From Thermopolyspora sp044507605 (GTDB lineage Bacteria; Actinomycetota; Actinomycetes; Streptosporangiales; Streptosporangiaceae), in NCBI GenBank assembly GCA_044507605.1, contig JBIQJI010000024.1, forward strand, positions 1 to 64,000: DNA of 64,000 nucleotides, written 5' to 3'. Positions 25,550-35,045 of the stretch are shown piece by piece (within the stretch, counting starts at the first letter, position 1; each line of letters starts with the position of its first letter). The notes below the pieces were generated by a model that was not told the origin of the DNA, ran no database searches, and was given only the letters and a program-made list of their open reading frames with translations. The position numbers and the translations under genes were made by a program.

Positions 25550-25567
25550 CATACCATTAGGTGGTTC
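25550..25567. promoter_or_regulatory. Island operator-like site before GntR2
   Basis: ATACCATTAGGTGGTTCC contains ACCA and TGGT half-sites separated by five bases, and reads AATGGTAT on the other strand. It is about 130 bp upstream of GntR2. The half-sites face outward, so the match is weaker than at other sites. Confidence 0.4.
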
Positions 25568-25697
25568 CGGCAGGAAGCGATCCGGCGCGGACGTTCGGGA
25601 AACACGCGCGCGGCACGGGGGCGGCTTTCCACCGACGGGACGACGGCGTCCCGCCCCGACCGCGCGAGCACACGCGATACGAGGGGTAGGAAACGTC

Positions 25698-26468
25698 ATG
25701 GTCGAGATGAAGACGAAATCCGGCGGCAAGGAGCTGTTCAGCCGGGTGAACGTCGACCGCGCCTCACAGGTCATCGTCGACCAGATCAAACTCCTCATTC
25801 GCCAAGGCCGGCTCCAGCCGGGCGACCGCCTGCCCAGCGAGCGCGAGCTGTGCGAGCAGTTCGGCGTCAGCCGCGTGACGGTGCGCGAGGCGCTCCGGGT
25901 GCTGGAGGCCGGCGGCCTGGTGACGATCCGGGTCGGCGCGCACGGCGGCGCGTTCCTCACCAAACCGTCCGCCGAGCTGCTCGGTGTGGGGCTCGCGGAC
26001 CTGCTGCGGCTCGCCCCGCTGACCGCCGCGAACGTCACCGAGGCCCGCATGATCGTCGAGCTGGGCATCCTGCCCCTCGTCGTGGAGCGCGCGACCGAGG
26101 AGGACGTCGCCGAGCTGCTGGAGATCGTCGAGAAGGGCACGCAGGCCCTCAAGGAGGACCGGTACACGATGGAGATGTCCGCCGATTTCCATATCCGCGT
26201 CGCCGCCTGCACCCACAACCCGGCCATCGAGATGCTCGTGCAGAGCTTCCACGGCCCCATGCTCATGTCGCTGGAACAGGCCCACGCCGCGGCGCCCCTG
26301 ATGGGGCACCGCGGCACCGAGGAGCATCGCAAGCTGGCCCAGGCGATCGCCAGGCGCGACCTCGAAGGCGCGGCGTCGGTGATGCGCACCCACATCGGCC
26401 GCACCGCCAAGCGGGTCCAGAGCCTCGAACGACAGGCCGATCACCGCGAGCGCGTCACGCCGTCCTGA
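25698..26468 (+). CDS. FadR/GntR-family (FCD domain) regulator 2 of the catabolic island
   Basis: This 256-residue regulator is a close paralogue of the one at 13766. The winged helix contains GDRLPSERELCEQFGVSRVTVREALRVLE, nearly identical to its paralogue in the recognition region, so both probably bind the same TGGTCTAACC-type sites. The FCD domain (ADFHIRVAACTHNPAIEMLV) is also similar. ATG 25698 is preferred over the longer frame because GGGGTAGGAA precedes it. It overlaps the convergent ABC ATPase gene by 28 bp at its 3' end. Confidence 0.88.
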   Translation: MVEMKTKSGGKELFSRVNVDRASQVIVDQIKLLIRQGRLQPGDRLPSERELCEQFGVSRVTVREALRVLEAGGLVTIRVGAHGGAFLTKPSAELLGVGLADLLRLAPLTAANVTEARMIVELGILPLVVERATEEDVAELLEIVEKGTQALKEDRYTMEMSADFHIRVAACTHNPAIEMLVQSFHGPMLMSLEQAHAAAPLMGHRGTEEHRKLAQAIARRDLEGAASVMRTHIGRTAKRVQSLERQADHRERVTPS

Positions 26469-27271
26469 ACGATGGCGCGCATGACCTCGTCCTCGATCAT
26501 GCGCCAGATCTCGTAGTTGTGCTCCGCGAACTCGGGGAGCCGCTTCACCGCCAACTCGCGCGGGCGCGGCAGGTCGATCGGCACCTCCGCCCGCACCCGG
26601 CCCGGCCGCGCCGTCAGCACGATCACGCGATCCGACAGGAAGACGGCCTCGTCGATCTGGTGCGTGACGAAGACGATGGTCTTGCGGGTCTCCCGCCAGA
26701 TCCGGATCAGCTCGGCCTGCATGACCTCGCGGGTCTGGGCGTCGAGCGCCGCGAACGGCTCGTCCATCAGCATCACGCGGGGCGCGCTCGTCAGCGCCCG
26801 GGCGAGGTTCACGCGCTGCCGCATGCCGCCGGACAGCTGGTGCGGGTAGTGACTCTCGAAGCCGCTGAGACCGACCAGGTTGAGGTACTCGCGGGCCCGT
26901 TCGAGGTAGACGGACTTCTTCTCGCGCCGCATCTCGGGGCCGATGACGGTGTTCTGCAGCACGGTCCGCCAGGGCAGCAGGCTGTCCTGCTGGAACACGA
27001 CCGCGAGGCCCTCCATCGGTCCCCGCACGATCTGGTCGCCGAGCCGGACGGTCCCCTCATCGGCCTGCGTGAGACCGTCCATGATCCGCAGCAGGGTGGT
27101 CTTGCCGCAGCCGGAGGCGCCGACGATCGAGACGAACTCGCCGTCCTGGATGTCGAAGCCGACGTCGTGCAGCGCGTGCGTCGGGGTGTCGCCGCGCCAG
27201 AAGATCTTGCTCACCCCGTCGAGCGACAGCGCCGGCGCCGCTCCGGAGCCGCTCAGGCCTGGAACCGCCAT
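26441..27271 (-). CDS. ABC importer ATPase (NitT/TauT type)
   Basis: This 276-residue ATPase resembles SsuB/TauB proteins. Walker A is GASGCGKTT, the signature is LSGGMRQR, and Walker B is VMLMDEPFAALD. ATG 27271 has AAGGAGGA seven bases upstream and lies inside the permease gene end (19-bp overlap). It powers import of the substrate captured by the lipoprotein at 28128. Related systems take up sulfonates, nitrate or aromatic carboxylates. Confidence 0.9.
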   Translation of the reverse strand: MAVPGLSGSGAAPALSLDGVSKIFWRGDTPTHALHDVGFDIQDGEFVSIVGASGCGKTTLLRIMDGLTQADEGTVRLGDQIVRGPMEGLAVVFQQDSLLPWRTVLQNTVIGPEMRREKKSVYLERAREYLNLVGLSGFESHYPHQLSGGMRQRVNLARALTSAPRVMLMDEPFAALDAQTREVMQAELIRIWRETRKTIVFVTHQIDEAVFLSDRVIVLTARPGRVRAEVPIDLPRPRELAVKRLPEFAEHNYEIWRMIEDEVMRAIVQDGVTRSR

Positions 27272-28089
27272 GGGGCGATCCTCCTTTCCAGCAGCGAGAG
27301 AAGACTCGTCCCCACCATCCCGACGACGGCGAGCACGATGACCGCCACGAACAGCCCCGCGCTGTCGAACGTCTGGCCCGCCTCGGTGATCCGGAAACCC
27401 AGACCGGCCGCGGCGCCGAAGAACTCGCCGACGACCACCGCGATGACGCCCCGTGCGACCGACAGCCGCAGCCCGACCAGGACGTAGGGGACCGCCGAGA
27501 GCAGGCGGACCTTGGTGAACAGCTGAACCTGGGTGGCGCCGTAGGAGCGGGCGACGTCGATGTACGCCTGCTCGGTCGTCTCCAGTCCCTGCCGCGTGTT
27601 GAGGAAGACCGGGAAGAAGACCATCAGGACGACGATCGAGACCTTCGACAGGATGCCGATGCCGAACCACAGGATGAACAGCGGCGCCAGTGCGATGATC
27701 GGTGTGCTGTAGAGCAGGTAGACCCACGGATCGGTGAGCCGCCGCAGGAACATGCTCGACGACACGATGCCGCCGAGCAGGATGGCGGCGATCGAGCCGA
27801 TCGCGTACCCCAGGAGGAACTCCTGGGCACTGATCGCGATGTCGTCCCACAGCTGGCCCGACTCCGCCGATTCGACGCTCGAACCGAGCACCTGCGGGAG
27901 CGTGGGGAAGAACAGCGGGTTGTGGACGATCACCCGGGCGACGATCTCCCAGATGCCGATCGCGAGGACCAGGGACAGGGCGGTGACCCAGTGCCGGTCA
28001 CGCACGAGGAACCCGCCCCGCGGGCGCCGGGGCTGCGCCGGTCGCGCGCCCGCCTCGCCGGTCTGGGGCAGCGCTTCAGAGGAGCTCAT
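27253..28089 (-). CDS. ABC importer permease (NitT/TauT type)
   Basis: This 278-residue integral membrane protein has about six hydrophobic segments and the EAA-type loop (DVARSYGATQVQLFTKVRLLSAVPYVLVGL). ATG 28089 is preceded by GGAGAGGG. It works with the ATPase (26441) and the binding lipoprotein (28128) as an operon controlled by the operator cluster at 29211-29240. Confidence 0.88.
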   Translation of the reverse strand: MSSSEALPQTGEAGARPAQPRRPRGGFLVRDRHWVTALSLVLAIGIWEIVARVIVHNPLFFPTLPQVLGSSVESAESGQLWDDIAISAQEFLLGYAIGSIAAILLGGIVSSSMFLRRLTDPWVYLLYSTPIIALAPLFILWFGIGILSKVSIVVLMVFFPVFLNTRQGLETTEQAYIDVARSYGATQVQLFTKVRLLSAVPYVLVGLRLSVARGVIAVVVGEFFGAAAGLGFRITEAGQTFDSAGLFVAVIVLAVVGMVGTSLLSLLERRIAPWRFQA

Positions 28090-28127
28090 CGTGCCCTCTC
28101 CATCGGGTCGTGGCCCATGGCCGGCGG

Positions 28128-29129
28128 TCATGACTGCGGGGTGTAGCCCGGGGCGAGGTACTTGTCGGGTGTGACACCGGTGAAGTCGGTCCCTTCGGTC
28201 TTACTGATGATCTTCATGGCGCCTTCCACCCAGGCCGGCGGCAGCTCCACGTTCTCGGAGTACGGCTTGAGCTCGTTCATGTAGTAGTCGTAGATCGCCG
28301 CCGCGGTCTCCTCGTCGACCTTGACGTTCTTGGCGAGGATCGAGATCGCCCGGTCCTTGTTCGCGGGGTCCTGGATCCAGTCGTTGCCGTCGGCGAAGGC
28401 CTTGAGGAACTTCCTGGCCACGTCGCCGTTGGCCTCGAGCCAGTCCTTGCGGACCACGAACCCCAGGAAGCCGAAGTTCTGCCCGGCGTGGACCTCCGCC
28501 ATGCTGAGCAGCGGCTTGTACCCGTCCCTGATGGCCTGGGTGTCGTAGGGCGCGATCAACAGGGCGCCGACGGCCTGGCCGCCGGAGAGGGCGGCGTAGC
28601 GGGCGGTCGACGTGCCGGAGTAGACGAATGTGACCTTGCTGTCGTCGACGCCGCCGTCGCGCAGCCACTGGCGGAACAGGTAGGTGTCGGGATCCTTGCT
28701 CGACGCCATCGAGACCGTCTTGCCGACGAAGTCCTTCGGTCCGGTGACGTCCTTGTTCACCATCAGCCGGAACGGCGCCTTGATCATCGGACTGCCGATC
28801 GCCACCAGCGGGGCGCCGGCGTCGATCGCCGCGATCGTGGCGTCGAGGTTGACGATGCCGATGTCGTACGAGCCTCCGATGACCTGCTGGGCGGCGTTCT
28901 GCACGCTGCCGACGTAGGTGGGCCGGACCACGAGCCCGGCCTTCTTGAACAGGCCGAGCTCTTCGGCGGCGTAGCCGCCCCAGCTCGTCGTCGACGCCGT
29001 GGCGGCCGCCAGGCGGATCGTGGTGACACCGCCACCGGTGTCCTTGTGGTCGGACGCGCCGCAGGCGCCCAGAGCAGCCGACGCGATGACCGTTGCGATG
29101 ATTCCGGCGATCGTTCGTTTCATGTGCAC
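28128..29129 (-). CDS. ABC importer substrate-binding lipoprotein (NitT/TauT type)
   Basis: This 333-residue lipoprotein has a signal peptide ending in the lipobox LGAC (Cys23 from the GTG start). The NMT1/SsuA-like domain has IRLAAATASTTSWGGYAAEELGLFKKAGL. AAGGA lies five bases before GTG 29129; ATG 29123 is an alternative. It is the first gene of a three-gene importer operon. The ligand is unknown but probably the substrate of the island pathway. Confidence 0.88.
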   Translation of the reverse strand: MHMKRTIAGIIATVIASAALGACGASDHKDTGGGVTTIRLAAATASTTSWGGYAAEELGLFKKAGLVVRPTYVGSVQNAAQQVIGGSYDIGIVNLDATIAAIDAGAPLVAIGSPMIKAPFRLMVNKDVTGPKDFVGKTVSMASSKDPDTYLFRQWLRDGGVDDSKVTFVYSGTSTARYAALSGGQAVGALLIAPYDTQAIRDGYKPLLSMAEVHAGQNFGFLGFVVRKDWLEANGDVARKFLKAFADGNDWIQDPANKDRAISILAKNVKVDEETAAAIYDYYMNELKPYSENVELPPAWVEGAMKIISKTEGTDFTGVTPDKYLAPGYTPQS

Positions 29130-29210
29130 TTCGGTCCTTGCCTCAGGAACGTCATCTCGCGCGGCGGGTCGGAGACCGGCCGGGGTCGATGCGAGGCACG
29201 ATAACAGGAT

Positions 29211-29240
29211 TTGGTCTTATGGTCTAACCCTTATTTGGTC
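29211..29240. promoter_or_regulatory. Island operator cluster at the first ABC importer
   Basis: Three overlapping TGGTC elements occur here, with the best core ATGGTCTAACCC at 29219-29230, flanked by TTGGTCTT and TTTGGTC. It is about 85 bp upstream of the binding-protein start and has the highest motif density in the island. Confidence 0.7.
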
Positions 29241-29246
29241 AGTGAA

Positions 29247-30386
29247 TCATACCGTCGGCCGCCAGACGTAACCCGGATCGGTGTACGCCTCGGCCGGCAT
29301 GAGCGAAGTCGAGCCCCGCTCGGCCAGCCGCTGCTCGAAGTACTCGCGCACCCACGGGTCCTCGTCCACGTACTCGATCTGGTCGCGCCTGCGCTCCGCC
29401 TCCGTCGGCGCATACCCGTGGAACTGCAGCGGCGGATGGAACGCCAGATAGCGCGCCGGCTCGGCGCCCGTGTTGAAGTGCTGGTGGAACCAGTGGTCGG
29501 GCGGCACGATGAGCGACCCCCTCCCCCACGGGACGATCACCCTGTCGTCGCCGCCCTCACGCCACATCAGCGTGTAGCCGGTCCCCTCGGGAATGACGAT
29601 GACGCGGCCCGGTCCGTGCCGATGGGCCTTCTTGTACGTGCGCGGCGGGAAGACCGACATGTGACAGCCCATCTCCGAACCGGCGAACTGGATGCTGAGC
29701 AGCCCGCCGCCGGCGCCCCGCCTCCGGTGGTCCTCGAGCTTGTCCCACGCGCGCAGGTCGGGAAAGAAGTTGCCGAGCCAGTAGGTGTCCTTGCCCGAGC
29801 CGACCCACTTGAGGCCGCTGCCGGCCTCGACGCGGCGCGCCTCGTCGTACGCCGTGTCCAGGTTCAGGCCCGCGGGCACGCGGGCGACGGCATCGCCGAG
29901 GAAGAACCCGGCCTCGGGCACGACCGACATGGCCAGCGGCAGGAAGTTGTAGTGCAGCAGCCGCGCGGGGCGGTCGCCGCGCAGGTTGGCGAACTCGCGA
30001 ACCGTGTTGCGCGGCACGACGAACAGCGACGACTGCGCCCACTCGAAGCCGGTGACGCCCCCCGCGTCGTCCCGGACGGTGGTCATGCCGTTGCCCGAGG
30101 AGACGTACACGATCTCGTCGATGGCCATGCGGTACGGCGCCTGGCTCTCGCCCGGCTCGATGTGCGTGACCCTGGCCTCGCTGATGCCCTGCTGCCCCTC
30201 CAGCCGAATGAACGCCGCCCTGGTGCCGCGCTCGGCCCACGGCGCCACGTCCAGGGCGTCGACATCGGTCACCCCATGGCCCCCGTACACCGGGACGCCG
30301 GTGGCCGCCACCCCCTCCAGCCACTCGTCGTAGGCGTACGTCGCGGCCGTCGCCGACTCGCGACCGGCCTCGCTCGGGGAGGTCAT
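29247..30386 (-). CDS. Bicupin protein 1, candidate non-heme metal oxygenase
   Basis: This 379-residue protein has two cupin domains (about 45-170 and 215-345). The first lacks the clear metal histidines: it reads APYRMAIDEIVYVSSGNGM. The second has KKAHRHGPGRVIVIPEGTGY and DHWFHQHFNTGAEPARYLAF, giving an HxH plus HxH metal site. It resembles gentisate-dioxygenase-type bicupins but is not a close match. ATG 30386 with GAAGGAGAG is chosen. It is downstream of an EutA-like gene (48-bp gap), in an operon with the second ABC importer. It is paralogous to the bicupins at 37699 and 41711. No reaction can be assigned. Confidence 0.83.
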   Translation of the reverse strand: MTSPSEAGRESATAATYAYDEWLEGVAATGVPVYGGHGVTDVDALDVAPWAERGTRAAFIRLEGQQGISEARVTHIEPGESQAPYRMAIDEIVYVSSGNGMTTVRDDAGGVTGFEWAQSSLFVVPRNTVREFANLRGDRPARLLHYNFLPLAMSVVPEAGFFLGDAVARVPAGLNLDTAYDEARRVEAGSGLKWVGSGKDTYWLGNFFPDLRAWDKLEDHRRRGAGGGLLSIQFAGSEMGCHMSVFPPRTYKKAHRHGPGRVIVIPEGTGYTLMWREGGDDRVIVPWGRGSLIVPPDHWFHQHFNTGAEPARYLAFHPPLQFHGYAPTEAERRRDQIEYVDEDPWVREYFEQRLAERGSTSLMPAEAYTDPGYVWRPTV

Positions 30387-30434
30387 CTCGCTCTCCTTCA
30401 CAGCCCACCTCGGGAATGTCGTCGTCTTCGCCGG

Positions 30435-31973
30435 TCACCCCGCCCTCGCGCCGGCGCCTGGACCGGCCTGCGCGTCCGCCGGTGAGGGGAACAGCAGGGA
30501 GGTGACCGTCACGGGGATCGAGCCCACGGCACCGACCGGACGGCCGATGTCCAGGTAGTCGAGCTCGCCGACCGTGATGCCGTCGAGGACCGTCACCGGG
30601 CCCGGCCACCCGAGCTCCTCGGCGATCAGCGTGCCCAGCGAGCGGGCCACGTCGTCCTCGACGACGACGGTGATCGGCGGGTGGCCGCCGCCCTCGCCGG
30701 CCAGGGCGACGAGGGTCTGGGCGACGGCGCGCAGCTCGGCGTACCGGAAGCGGCCGGCGAACCGCAGGGCGATCGCCACCCCGCCGTCGTACCCGCCGCG
30801 GTCCCGCCGCCGCAGCGCCGCCCGCAGGTCCGCGCCCAGGCTCGGCAGGGACCCGCTCGACGCCGTCGCCTTGATCACTTCGAGCCCGAGGGAGGGCAGG
30901 GCGGCAAGGGACGACACGTAGCAGGTCATGCCGCTGACCTGCAGGCTGTACTCTCCCGCGCCGACGACCGTGGCCCGGATCCGCTCGACCGGCTCGCGCA
31001 CCATCGGCCAGAGCCCGTGCGCGGTGAAGGCGGCGCGCACGCAGGCCCCGAGGTCCCGGCCCAGGTCGTCGGCGACCCCTGCCGCGTCCTCGGTCGGGGC
31101 CCCCGAGGGGGCGTACACGTACTCGCTCACGCCGCCGGAGAAGACGAGCCAGTCCAAGTCGCGGGCCCGCGGGAACGCGGCCGGCTCGGTGACCGCCAGC
31201 TCGGCGGCCGGCCCCGGCCCGATGTCCCCGGTCACGAAGCCCCTGACCGCCTCGGCCATCACCTCGGCCACCCGGCGCCGCTGGTCCCGGTCGAGCCGTT
31301 CACCGATGTCGGCCGCCACCCCGGCGGCCGCGAGGATCGGATCGGCCGCCGACTCCCTGCGCACCACGACGCCCCGGTCGTCGAAGGCCAGCAGCCGCCC
31401 CCCGACGCCGAAGGCGAACGTCGAGGTGACCGTGCCGCCCGCCACCACCGCCAGCTTCGTCGTGCCTCCTCCGATGTCGACGCACATGCCCCGCGTTCCG
31501 GTGCTCCGGGACAGCTCGACGGCGCCGCTGCCGTGGGCGGCCAGCACGGCCTCGTGGTGCGCGCCCGCCGAGACGCAGGTGAAGTCCCCGAGCAGGTCCG
31601 CCAGCCAGCGCGAGATCGCGGCCGCGTTGCGCTTCTTGAGCGCCTCGCCCGTGATCACGACCAGCCCGGTGCCGATCTCACCCGGGTCGATCCGCGCCTC
31701 CGCGAGGAAGCCCGCCACGGTCGCCGCCAGCGCGCCGACGTCGATCTCCGTCCTGGAGGAGTAGGGCGTCAGCACGACCGGCGAGCGGTAGCGCACCTCG
31801 CGCCCGGCCACCTCGAACCGGGCGGACAGCCGAGAGCCCTGCCGGCGGAACACCAGCCGTGACACGGCGAGGTGGCTCGTCGACGAGCCGATGTCCAGGC
31901 CCAGCGACAGGACGTCGAACGACTCCACGCCATCGACGCCCTCGACGAAGCCGTCGCCCCGGGCGGGCCTCAT
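30435..31973 (-). CDS. EutA-like ATPase 1 (reactivase family)
   Basis: This 512-residue protein is of the actin/Hsp70-fold ATPase family that includes EutA, the reactivating factor of ethanolamine ammonia-lyase. It has phosphate-1 LGLDIGSSTSHLAVSR, phosphate-2 CVDIGGGTTKLAVV, adenosine-type VFSGGVSEYVY, and the EutA-like end SIPVTVTSLLFP. Its ATG overlaps the ABC ATPase stop (ATGA), and a bicupin gene follows. No B12-dependent lyase is present, so a different client is implied; the adjacent bicupin is the obvious candidate. Confidence 0.85.
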   Translation of the reverse strand: MRPARGDGFVEGVDGVESFDVLSLGLDIGSSTSHLAVSRLVFRRQGSRLSARFEVAGREVRYRSPVVLTPYSSRTEIDVGALAATVAGFLAEARIDPGEIGTGLVVITGEALKKRNAAAISRWLADLLGDFTCVSAGAHHEAVLAAHGSGAVELSRSTGTRGMCVDIGGGTTKLAVVAGGTVTSTFAFGVGGRLLAFDDRGVVVRRESAADPILAAAGVAADIGERLDRDQRRRVAEVMAEAVRGFVTGDIGPGPAAELAVTEPAAFPRARDLDWLVFSGGVSEYVYAPSGAPTEDAAGVADDLGRDLGACVRAAFTAHGLWPMVREPVERIRATVVGAGEYSLQVSGMTCYVSSLAALPSLGLEVIKATASSGSLPSLGADLRAALRRRDRGGYDGGVAIALRFAGRFRYAELRAVAQTLVALAGEGGGHPPITVVVEDDVARSLGTLIAEELGWPGPVTVLDGITVGELDYLDIGRPVGAVGSIPVTVTSLLFPSPADAQAGPGAGARAG

Positions 31974-33121
31974 CCGGCCGCGGCGGGATCGGCCGCCGCC
32001 CGCCCGCCCGCCGCGGGGCGCTCGAAGGCGTCCCGGGTGATGAAGGCGGCACCGTCCGGCACGTTCACGAACACCTCGTCGCCGAAGCGGAAGGCGGGCT
32101 TCTCCTGGCCCGCCTTCACCCTGACGGACCACCCCGCCATGTCGACCCCGTACATCCAGGAGTCGCCGTGGTACGTCGCCAGGCGGACCGTCCCCTTGAG
32201 CGTGAGCCCTCCGGCGGGCGGCTGCCGCGACAGCCCGATGCTGTCGGGACGCACCGCCAGCAGCACCGAGTCTCCGGGTGAGGTGTCGGCCGAGCCGCGG
32301 CAGCGCAGGACGCCGAGGCCGGTCTCCACCGTGCCGATGTCGCCGTCCACCTGGCGCACCACGCCCGTGATGGTGTTGGACACGCCCAGGAACCTGGCCG
32401 TGAAGCTGTGCCGCGGCTGCGCGTAGATCTCCTGCGGGGCGCCGCTCTCCACGACCCGGCCGGCGTTCATCACGATGACCTTGTCCGACATCGCCAGCGC
32501 CTCCGACTGGTCGTGGGTGACGAACACGGTCGTGATGCCGAGACGCTGCTGCACCTCACGGATCTCGTCGCGCATGCGCTCGCGCAGCTCGGCGTCGAGG
32601 TTGGACAGCGGCTCGTCGAGCAGCAGCACCTTGGGCTCGCGCACCAGGGCCCGGGCGAGGGCGACACGCTGCTGCTGACCGCCCGAAAGACTCGTGGCCA
32701 TCCGCTCCCCCAGGTCGCCGAGCCCGACCAGGTCCAGCGCCTCGCGCACCCGATCGCCGATCTCCCGCTTGGGCAGCTTGTCCTTGCCGACCTTCAGCGG
32801 GAACGCCACGTTGCCGGCGACCGTCATGTGCGGCCAGATGGCGTACGACTGGAACACCATGCCGATGGGGCGCCGGTGGGTCGGCCGGAACTGTTGCGTG
32901 TCCGCCGCGAACATGCACTCGCCGTCGATGTGGATCGACCCGCCCTGCGCCTTCTCCAGCCCGGCCAGCAGCCGCAGCGTCGTGGTCTTGCCGCAGCCGC
33001 TGGGCCCGAGAAGCGTGACCAGCTCGCCCTTCGCCACCTCGAACGAGATTCCGTCGACCGCCGTGAGGCCGGCCCGCTTTCCCGTCTCGAACCTTTTGTA
33101 GAGTCCCGTCACCTTGATCAT
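31970..33121 (-). CDS. ABC importer ATPase (PotA/FbpC type)
   Basis: This 383-residue ATPase has Walker A GPSGCGKTT, signature LSGGQQQR, Walker B VLLLDEPLSNLD and a C-terminal TOBE domain (TGVVRQVDGDIGTVETGLG, VLLAVRPDSIGLSRQ). This is typical of spermidine/putrescine and ferric-iron importers. ATG 33121 has GGGAGA upstream; the longer frame is spurious. It overlaps the EutA-like gene start by 4 bp, tying transport and EutA expression together. Confidence 0.9.
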   Translation of the reverse strand: MIKVTGLYKRFETGKRAGLTAVDGISFEVAKGELVTLLGPSGCGKTTTLRLLAGLEKAQGGSIHIDGECMFAADTQQFRPTHRRPIGMVFQSYAIWPHMTVAGNVAFPLKVGKDKLPKREIGDRVREALDLVGLGDLGERMATSLSGGQQQRVALARALVREPKVLLLDEPLSNLDAELRERMRDEIREVQQRLGITTVFVTHDQSEALAMSDKVIVMNAGRVVESGAPQEIYAQPRHSFTARFLGVSNTITGVVRQVDGDIGTVETGLGVLRCRGSADTSPGDSVLLAVRPDSIGLSRQPPAGGLTLKGTVRLATYHGDSWMYGVDMAGWSVRVKAGQEKPAFRFGDEVFVNVPDGAAFITRDAFERPAAGGRAAADPAAAG

Positions 33122-33167
33122 CGCGGTCTCCCGTCCTGGTCCGCGCGGTCGTGCCGCCGTTCGCCGT

Positions 33168-35021
33168 TCACCTCGGCGGGCCTCCCCCCAGCGCGCCACC
33201 CGGGTCCGGCACCGCGATCGCGACCCCGCCGACCTGCTGTCTGATGCCGCCGCGGCTGCTCACGACGCGCACGAGGACGACGGCCAGCGTCAGAACGACG
33301 AGCATCACCACCCCGATGGCGCAGACGGTGGTGTAGGAGCCGTAGAGCCACAGCGAGTACATCGACACCATGACCACCTGGCTCTGCGGCGAGTAGAGGA
33401 ACAGGGCCGCGGTGAGCTCCTTGCACGCGATGACGAAGCAGAACAGCAGCGACGCCGTCAGCGCGGGCCGCAGCAGCGGCAGGTAGATGCGGAAGAACGT
33501 CTGCACGCCCGACGCCCCCGAGTTGCGCGCCGCTTCGTCCAGCTCGGTGCTGATCTGCGCCACACCCGGCTCCAGGAACCGCAGCCCGAAGGGCATCGCG
33601 CTGGTGACGAAGGCGATGATCAGCAGGGTCAGCGTCCCGTACAGATGGACCGGGAGCGGCGCCGAGAGGTACCAGTACAGCAGGGAGACGCCGAGGATCA
33701 CGCTCGGCAGGGCCACGGGGGCGGTCGCCAGCGACTCCAGCACGCCGCGCCCAGGCAGCCTGGTCTTGATCAGCAGATAGCCGATCACGGCGCACAGGAG
33801 CGTGGTCACGACCGCGGTCACCGCCGCCACCACGAACGTGTGCTCCAGCGACCGCAGCAGGTCGGGATTGCTGAAGATCTCCCGGTAGTTCCCCAGGTCG
33901 AGGCGCCGGAAGGCGCGGGCCGACGGGTTCTCGTACGTCGGCAGGAACGACGCCCACACCATGGTGAGGACCGGGAGGATCACGCCGATCACCCCGTAGA
34001 CGACGATCGCGAACAGACCGGCCCACTTCCACCGGCCGAGGTCCACCGTGGTGGGCCGGAACCCCTTCCCCGTGATGGTCTCGCGGGCGCGGGCATCGCC
34101 GCCTGCCCGGCGGCTCAGGTAGAGGCCGAGCAAGGCGATGACGAGCACCACGGTGCCCAGCACGCCGACGGTGCCGTAGTCGGCGGGCTGCTGGTTCGTG
34201 GCGTTGAAGATCTTGGTGGTCAGCACCCAGTGGTGCCCGGGCACGCCGATCAGCTGCGGCACCTCGAACGACGAGATCGTCAGCACGAAGATCAGCAGGG
34301 CGGCGCCGAGGACGCCGGGCCGCATCATCGGCAGGGCGACCGACCAGAAGACCCGGGCGGGCCCGGCCCCCGACGCCGAGGCCGCCTCCTCCAGCGAGCG
34401 GTCCATGCCCGTCATCAGGGCCATGCCCATCAGGAAGGAGATCGGCACCGAGTGCATCGCCTGCACGAAGACCATCGACCCCATGGAGTACACGGGCACC
34501 TGCGGGAGGCCGAGGTGCGCGAGCGCGACGTTCACCGGCCCCGTGTGGGGGGCCAGCAGGAGGATCCACGCCGCGGCGGACATCAGCCCCGGCAGGACCA
34601 GCGGCACGAGCGAGACGAGCAGCGCGAACCACTTGGCCGGGGTGTTGGTGCGGCAGTAGAGCCACGCCAGCGCGAAACCGACGGCCGTCGCGACGATCGT
34701 GACCAGCACCGAGTACTCCACGGACTCCCACATCGTCGACAGGAAGTCCTCCGAGGTGAACGTGTCGACGAAGTTCTGCAGCGTCCAGTGGCTCTCCCCG
34801 AAGCCGAGAAAGTCCGACCTGAATCCCGAGACCAGCAGGGTCCCGACCGGGATGAGCGTCATGTAGGCGACGACCACGATCATCACGATCAGCAGCGGCG
34901 CTCGCGGATCGGACAGGAACTCGCGGACCCGGCCGCGCACCCCCTGGGGGACGCGCCGGAGGAACCCGCGCGAGGCGCTGCCGGCCTCGCGCGGGACCGG
35001 TGTGGGCTGATGAGCGGACAC
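33168..35021 (-). CDS. Fused double-domain ABC permease (Fe3+/polyamine type)
   Basis: This 617-residue membrane protein has about 12 hydrophobic segments and two permease domains, each with an EAA loop (SLEEAASASGAGPARVFWSV and ELDEAARNSGASGVQTFFRI). This fused form is typical of FbpB/ThiP-like importers. The predicted GTG at 35021 has only a weak ribosome site. It is between the ATPase (31970) and the binding protein (35046) in one operon. Confidence 0.88.
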   Translation of the reverse strand: MSAHQPTPVPREAGSASRGFLRRVPQGVRGRVREFLSDPRAPLLIVMIVVVAYMTLIPVGTLLVSGFRSDFLGFGESHWTLQNFVDTFTSEDFLSTMWESVEYSVLVTIVATAVGFALAWLYCRTNTPAKWFALLVSLVPLVLPGLMSAAAWILLLAPHTGPVNVALAHLGLPQVPVYSMGSMVFVQAMHSVPISFLMGMALMTGMDRSLEEAASASGAGPARVFWSVALPMMRPGVLGAALLIFVLTISSFEVPQLIGVPGHHWVLTTKIFNATNQQPADYGTVGVLGTVVLVIALLGLYLSRRAGGDARARETITGKGFRPTTVDLGRWKWAGLFAIVVYGVIGVILPVLTMVWASFLPTYENPSARAFRRLDLGNYREIFSNPDLLRSLEHTFVVAAVTAVVTTLLCAVIGYLLIKTRLPGRGVLESLATAPVALPSVILGVSLLYWYLSAPLPVHLYGTLTLLIIAFVTSAMPFGLRFLEPGVAQISTELDEAARNSGASGVQTFFRIYLPLLRPALTASLLFCFVIACKELTAALFLYSPQSQVVMVSMYSLWLYGSYTTVCAIGVVMLVVLTLAVVLVRVVSSRGGIRQQVGGVAIAVPDPGGALGGGPPR

Positions 35022-35045
35022 GTCGATCAGATCCCCTGGCCGGGC

